NCBI GenBank assembly: GCA_024276295.1
Contig: JAJRXN010000057.1
Span: 1 to 9,198 of the forward strand
DNA: 9,198 nucleotides
Origin: Acidobacteriota bacterium
GTDB lineage: Bacteria; Acidobacteriota; Polarisedimenticolia; J045
Reading direction: 5' to 3'
Shown here: positions 5,761 to 9,198 of the stretch, in pieces
How the letters are laid out: each line of letters starts with the position of its first letter
Numbering within the stretch: the first letter of the stretch is position 1
The notes under the pieces: generated by a model
Seen by the model: only the letters and a program-made list of their open reading frames with translations
What the model was told of the DNA's origin: nothing
The model's database searches: none
Program-made: the position numbers and the translations under genes

Positions 5761-6179
5761 TCGCCGATGACCTTGATCAGGACGCGCTTCGGTCGCCGGC
5801 CATCGAACTCGCCGTAAAAGATGTGCTCCCACGGACCGAGGTCGAGCTTCCCGTCCGTGATCGCGACGACCACCTCGCGCCCCATGACCTGCCGCTTGTG
5901 ATGGGCGTCGGCGTTGTCCTCGCCGGTCCGGTTGTGATGGTAGCGCTCGGGGCTCGGGTCGAACGGTGCGAGCTGCTCGAGCCATACCCGGTAGTCGCGA
6001 TGCAGACCGGGCTCGTCGTCGTTGATGAAGACGCTCGCCGTGATGTGCATCGCGTTGACCAGGCACAACCCCTCCCGGACACCGCTTTCCGTCACGGCCT
6101 GCTCGACCTCGCCATGGATGCTGACGAACCCCATCCGCTCGGGGACGTTCATCGTCAGGTAGCGCGTGTGCGACTTCAT
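5757..6179 (-). CDS. yjbQ: YjbQ / UPF0047 family protein (secondary thiamine-phosphate synthase activity)
   Basis: A 140-residue protein matching the full length of the YjbQ/UPF0047 family, small trimeric proteins with a conserved His cluster. The E. coli member shows weak thiamine-phosphate synthase activity in vivo, but its true role is unsettled. Family signatures are present: GLCLVNAMHITASVFIND (37-54, with H45), the NADAHHKRQVMG block (89-100, with H93 and H94) and LDLGPWEHIFYGEFDG (112-127, with H119). It is predicted to be cytoplasmic. The ATG at 6179 has GGAGAG 7 nt upstream. It is the middle gene of a tight cluster: 21 nt after the CxxC protein and overlapping the next gene by 4 nt. 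No thiamine genes or TPP riboswitch are seen nearby, so the context does not support a role in thiamine synthesis. Confidence 0.95.
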   Translation of the reverse strand: MKSHTRYLTMNVPERMGFVSIHGEVEQAVTESGVREGLCLVNAMHITASVFINDDEPGLHRDYRVWLEQLAPFDPSPERYHHNRTGEDNADAHHKRQVMGREVVVAITDGKLDLGPWEHIFYGEFDGRRPKRVLIKVIGE

Positions 6180-6186
6180 CGGTGGG

Positions 6187-6192
6187 CTCTCC
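6187..6192 (-). promoter_or_regulatory. Ribosome binding site of yjbQ
   Basis: GGAGAG on the minus strand, seven bases before the ATG at 6179. It lies in the 21-nt gap after the CxxC gene and supports the chosen yjbQ start. Confidence 0.7.
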
Positions 6193-6200
6193 GGCGACGG

Positions 6201-6500
6201 TCACGAGTCGGCGAGCGGATCGCCGCGCCCCCCCGGACCGTCCTCGCTCTTCTCCTTCGCCAGACGGAACTTCTTTTCCAGCAGCTCGCGGCGACGGCGT
6301 TCCGTCTCGAACGCCCGCGAGAACTCCTCCGCGCGGCGGCCTTCGGCCGCCTGCACCTCGTCGAGCAGGTCGTCGATGTCGCCGGCCTTCTTCGGCGCGA
6401 CGGCATCGAGGACCACACCCGTCCGCCGATCCACGAGCAGCTTTCCATGGCACAGCGGGCAGACGACATCGAGGTCGTCCCGCCCCCCCTGGTCGACCAT
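6201..6500 (-). CDS. Small CxxC / coiled-coil protein, first gene of the yjbQ operon
   Basis: A 99-residue protein. Residues 11-32 form a small zinc-ribbon-like knuckle (VVCPLCHGKLLVDRRTGVVL, C14 and C17). Only one Cys pair is present, so metal binding would need partners or dimerisation. Residues 40-85 are highly charged and predicted to be helical or coiled-coil (EEFSRAFETERRRRELLEKK). Proteins with CPxCG, a VDRxTGxVL strand and an RRxELLEKKF helix occur in several GC-rich bacteria; this is from memory and I know no assigned function. GGGAGG lies 7 nt before the ATG and gives a confident start. It lies 84 bp from the stop of the large TSP3 protein gene, so it probably has its own promoter, although no convincing motif was seen. 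It is followed by yjbQ after 21 nt. Confidence 0.85.
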   Translation of the reverse strand: MVDQGGRDDLDVVCPLCHGKLLVDRRTGVVLDAVAPKKAGDIDDLLDEVQAAEGRRAEEFSRAFETERRRRELLEKKFRLAKEKSEDGPGGRGDPLADS

Positions 6501-6507
6501 GCGCGAT

Positions 6508-6513
6508 CCTCCC
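6508..6513 (-). promoter_or_regulatory. Ribosome binding site of the CxxC protein
   Basis: GGGAGG on the minus strand, seven bases before the ATG at 6500: the strongest Shine-Dalgarno in the window. Confidence 0.75.
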
Positions 6514-6584
6514 GCACCGACACCGGGCAGAGAATCGAGCTTAGCACCGCGAGGACCGCCGGTCCGCCGCCCCCGCCGGCGCGG

Positions 6585-9198
6585 TCAGGGGCAGCCGGGA
6601 ACCGGCCGCTCCGCGCCGCTGCTGTCCGTACCGGCCGAGCCCTCCGCACCGGCGAAGGTTCCGGTCAGGAAGTAGAACCAGCCGCCCCCGGGCTGGTGCA
6701 TGCCGTCGTCGAGCAACCGGAAGCGGAGCACCGTCTGCGGGACGAAGCAGCTCCCGTAGTCCGCCGTCGCCTGCAGATCGGCAAGTTCACCGCGGTAGAT
6801 CGAGTAGTGCTCGACGCCCGTCTCGGCGGCCCAGCTCAGGATCTCGCGGGCGTCGCGATCGATGCGCACGCCGTTGATCACCTGGTCGTCGGCGTCGCAC
6901 GCGTCGCCCTGGCCGTCGCCGTCACGGTCGGCCTGCAGCGCGTTGGCGGCGTCGGCGCAGTTGTCGCTGCCGTCGGCCACGCCGTCGCCGTCGTCATCGT
7001 CGTCGACCGCGTTGGCCAGCCCGTCGTTGTCGGCATCGTCGTCGCACGCGTTGCCGATGCCGTCGCCGTCGTCGTCCCGCTGGAGCGGATCCGGCACCGC
7101 AGGACAGATGTCGCAGGCATCGCCGAAGCCGTCGCCGTCCGTGTCGAGCTGATCGGGGTCGGACATCAGCGGGCAGACGTCCGTGTCGGAGGGCACGCCG
7201 TCACCGTCCGGGTCGTCGTACGGGTCGAGCGCAAAGGGATCGCAGACGTCGCCGGCCCCGTCGCCGTCCTGGTCCTGCTGGTCCGCGTTGGCATCGAAAC
7301 GGCAGTTGTCGGCGTCGTTGGTCACGCCGTCGCCATCCCAGTCGTGCGCAGCCGCGTCGTCGCAGGTCGCCGGCAGCGGCCTGGTCGTCACGCCGTCGGA
7401 GCGCACACCGCCGCTCCCCTCGCCGCCGACGCCGTCGAGCCCCGTCACGAGGAACCAGAATGCCAGGCCCGGCTCGGGCGTGTCGGTGATGATGGCGCGA
7501 TCGGCCTTGAAGCCGGGGCGATAGCAGTAGCCGGGATCGCCCGCGGCCAACCGGTCGGCGAAGCCGAAGTACACGTTGTAGGACGTCGCGGCCGGCTCGC
7601 GTTCCCAAGTGATCCGCTCGCGCCTTGCGAGCGGATGCAGCCGGACGAAATCGACGATCAGATCGTCGGGGTCGCACAGGTCGCCGGTCCCGTCACCGTC
7701 CTGGTCGAGCTGGCGCGGATTCCATTCGGTCACGCAATTGTCGCCCGTGTCGTCGACGCCGTCGCCGTCGTCGTCCGGATCCGTCGCGGCGTCCATCGTG
7801 TCGCCGTCGATGTCGTCATCGCAGTCGTTGCCGGAGCCGTCGCCATCGAGATCGCGATTGAAGTCGCTCGGCGTCGAGGGGCAGAAGTCGCAGTCGAGAC
7901 CGTAGCCGTCGTTGTCGTCGTCTTCCTGGAAGAGGTTGTTCACGTCGGGACAGTTGTCGACGTCGGCAGGAACGCCGTCGTTGTCGGAGTCGTTGTCAGG
8001 ATCGAGACGGAACCGGTCGCAGATGTCACCGACGCCGTCGTAGTCGGCGTCGTCCTGATTCGGATCCGGGTAGTTGGGGCAGATGTCGTCGTCCCGCAGG
8101 ATGCCGTCCCCATCCGCGTCAAGCGGATCGAACGCCATCCCGCGACCGCCGGAATAGATGTTCGCCCGCTCCTCGTCTCCGGGCTGCGTGTCACGGAAGT
8201 CTTCGTACAGCACGACGAACCCACCGCGATCGGCCGCGAGGCTGATCTGGCGCGAGTCCTCGGCCGCCGGTGCCGTGCCCAGGTCGAGTCGCTCAGCAAC
8301 CGGATCCGGCGAACCCTCCCCTTCCCAGCGGGAAGCGAACACGTCGTGGATCGTCCCGGTCCCCGGATCGTTGCGCGTGTCGGCCCACGCGGCGACCAGT
8401 GCCGTCCCGTCATGGTCGATGTCCCATGACTCGACCGGGACCGAGCCCGCCGCTACCCCCGTGTTCATCCGGATCGACGCGCTCCAGGTCGTGCCGCCGT
8501 CCAGGCTCTCGCGCACATAGAGATCGTTGCCGCCGTCCCTCGCGTCCTCCCAGCCGAGGCGGATCGCAAGCGGCGACCCCTCGCCGAGCAGGACCTTGAC
8601 GTTGGTCTTGTCCCACGTCTCGTTGAAGCCGGCCGCCGGCTCGATCTCGGACGCAAGCCACGTCGCGCCGAAGTCGGTGCTGATGTTGACGAAGATCTCC
8701 CACCAGCCGTTGCGGAAGTCCTCCCACGCCACCACGACCGTCCCGTCGGCCCGGCAGGCCATCGCCGGCGCCCGGGACTCGGTCATCGCGGCATCGCCCA
8801 CGTCGAGGCGGATCTCGTCGCCGGCCGGCAGGAAGGTCTGCCCGAAGTCGGTCGATCGGCGCAGCAGGATGCGCCCCGGGACCGGATCGAGGTTGTTGTC
8901 GTCCATCGGATCGCGCTTGTCGCGCCAGGCGACGTACAGGTTGCCGGCGTCGTCCGCGCAGACCGCCGGATCGGTCGCCCGCTCGAAGGTCGAGAGCGGA
9001 CTCCCGCCCTGGTCGATGTTGATCGCGCGTTCCTGGCTCCAGGTCTGGCCGCCGTCGGTGGTGATCGTGATGAACACGTTGTCGTAACCGCCGATGCCGT
9101 TGCGGTCGTCATTCCACAGCACGTAGGCCACGCCGCCTGCCGCGACGGCGAGTTCCGGATTCTCCGAGGTCGCATCGGTTCCCGTGATCGTCACGCGC
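6585..9198 (-). CDS. Large Asp-box propeller / thrombospondin type 3 repeat / Fn3-like protein (N-terminus beyond window)
   Basis: The frame enters from the right edge with no start in view; about 870 codons are visible, numbered here from the GTG at 9194. Residues 1-350 form a sialidase-like beta-propeller fragment: four Asp boxes (TTDGGQTW 45-52, STDFGQTF 114-121, STDFGATW 172-179, SLDGGTTW 230-237) alternate with W.D.R(N/D) blades (NDDRNG, EDFRNG, EDARDG, ADTRND). No sialidase catalytic arginine triad can be assigned, so it may bind rather than cleave. Then come a calcium-binding thrombospondin type 3 block (359-510), an Fn3-like module (511-611), a second TSP3 block (617-770) and a second Fn3-like module (771-869). 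The protein ends at PVPGCP without a PEP-CTERM, LPXTG or transmembrane anchor. It is very acidic in the TSP3 blocks. It is presumably secreted or surface-exposed; the signal peptide should lie beyond the edge. Ligand unknown. Confidence 0.88.
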   Translation of the reverse strand, partial: RVTITGTDATSENPELAVAAGGVAYVLWNDDRNGIGGYDNVFITITTDGGQTWSQERAINIDQGGSPLSTFERATDPAVCADDAGNLYVAWRDKRDPMDDNNLDPVPGRILLRRSTDFGQTFLPAGDEIRLDVGDAAMTESRAPAMACRADGTVVVAWEDFRNGWWEIFVNISTDFGATWLASEIEPAAGFNETWDKTNVKVLLGEGSPLAIRLGWEDARDGGNDLYVRESLDGGTTWSASIRMNTGVAAGSVPVESWDIDHDGTALVAAWADTRNDPGTGTIHDVFASRWEGEGSPDPVAERLDLGTAPAAEDSRQISLAADRGGFVVLYEDFRDTQPGDEERANIYSGGRGMAFDPLDADGDGILRDDDICPNYPDPNQDDADYDGVGDICDRFRLDPDNDSDNDGVPADVDNCPDVNNLFQEDDDNDGYGLDCDFCPSTPSDFNRDLDGDGSGNDCDDDIDGDTMDAATDPDDDGDGVDDTGDNCVTEWNPRQLDQDGDGTGDLCDPDDLIVDFVRLHPLARRERITWEREPAATSYNVYFGFADRLAAGDPGYCYRPGFKADRAIITDTPEPGLAFWFLVTGLDGVGGEGSGGVRSDGVTTRPLPATCDDAAAHDWDGDGVTNDADNCRFDANADQQDQDGDGAGDVCDPFALDPYDDPDGDGVPSDTDVCPLMSDPDQLDTDGDGFGDACDICPAVPDPLQRDDDGDGIGNACDDDADNDGLANAVDDDDDGDGVADGSDNCADAANALQADRDGDGQGDACDADDQVINGVRIDRDAREILSWAAETGVEHYSIYRGELADLQATADYGSCFVPQTVLRFRLLDDGMHQPGGGWFYFLTGTFAGAEGSAGTDSSGAERPVPGCP
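6588..6884 (-). other. Second Fn3-like module of the TSP3 protein
   Basis: About 99 residues ending the protein. Landmarks match the first copy in order: SWAAETGVEHYSIYRG, YGSCF, a proline/glycine turn, FYFLTG, GAEGSAG and a closing RPVPGC. It probably folds as a beta sandwich; the call rests on pattern and not on a profile match. Confidence 0.55.
6885..7346 (-). repeat. Second thrombospondin type 3 repeat block
   Basis: Encodes runs of DxDxDG motifs with regularly spaced cysteines (DWDGDGVTNDADNC, DQDGDGAGDVCD, DTDGDGFGDACD, DDDGDGIGNACD, DRDGDGQGDACD). These fit calcium-binding TSP3 units of 12-15 residues. At DNA level this gives GTC/GCC trinucleotide-rich sequence without an exact tandem period. 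Confidence 0.85.
7362..7664 (-). other. First Fn3-like module of the TSP3 protein
   Basis: About 100 residues between the TSP3 blocks. Landmarks are ITWEREPAATSYNVYFG, YCYRPG, FWFLVTG, GVGGEGSGG and TTRPLPATC. It has the same order of motifs as the C-terminal module, indicating an internal duplication. Confidence 0.55.
7665..8120 (-). repeat. First thrombospondin type 3 repeat block
   Basis: About 150 residues of acidic TSP3 units (DADGDGILRDDDIC, DADYDGVGDICD, DSDNDGVPADVDNC, DQDGDGTGDLCD). One stretch (about 455-482) lacks most cysteines and reads as almost pure Asp/Gly. It follows the propeller directly. Confidence 0.85.

Noticed and set aside
6553..6565. Small hairpin GGACC-GCC-GGTCC downstream of the TSP3 gene as a terminator
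   Set aside because: The stem is only 5 bp and no T-run follows on the minus strand; too weak to annotate.
6885..8120. Dense GTC/GCC repeats that might look like a CRISPR or satellite array
   Set aside because: There is no fixed repeat unit or unique spacers; the periodicity follows TSP3 codons (Asp-Gly-Asp-Gly) in one long open frame.
5679..8429. A 916-codon open frame on the plus strand
   Set aside because: It is antisense to the TSP3 protein, the CxxC protein and YjbQ. Its Val/Ala-rich V.V.V.. pattern is the mirror of Asp-rich GAC/GAT codons on the other strand, and it has no domain of its own.

Overview
The window is very GC-rich bacterial chromosomal DNA. It carries housekeeping genes (rlmN, rho, yjbQ) among lineage-specific secreted, lipoprotein and repeat-protein genes. 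Two predicted lipoproteins and a large extracellular calcium-binding-repeat protein point to a free-living diderm. The style of the large protein (Asp-box propeller, thrombospondin type 3 repeats, fibronectin-like modules) and of a small CxxC/coiled-coil protein resembles Acidobacteriota and similar soil or sediment lineages. That placement is an impression from memory, not a search result.

Layout, left to right. (1) 1-1107, minus: 5' part of a TPR protein with Pro/Ala-rich linkers; its C-terminus runs off the left edge. (2) 1210-1515, minus: a 101-residue membrane-anchored PP0621-like protein with a Cys pair. (3) 1627-2673, plus: RlmN, divergent from (2) and convergent with rho. (4) 2710-3963, minus: transcription termination factor Rho, with an arginine-rich N-terminal tail in place of the usual helical domain. 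(5) 3983-4708, minus: a HEAT-repeat lipoprotein 19 nt upstream of rho, probably in the same transcript. (6) 4709-5040: a 332-bp gap with inverted repeats, a terminator-like hairpin and a promoter candidate. (7) 5041-5760, minus: a second HEAT-repeat lipoprotein. (8) 5757-6179, minus: YjbQ. (9) 6201-6500, minus: CxxC/coiled-coil protein. (10) 6585-9198, minus: a large, probably secreted protein cut at its N-terminus by the right edge.

Genes (9)-(8)-(7) look like one operon (21-nt gap, then a 4-nt ATGA overlap), and (5)-(4) like a second. No mobile element, tRNA, rRNA or CRISPR array was seen. I did not find a clearly new multi-gene system. The most unusual points are the linkage of a HEAT lipoprotein to rho, the rho N-terminus, the nested start/stop codons between those two genes, and the duplicated TSP3 plus Fn3-like architecture of the large protein.
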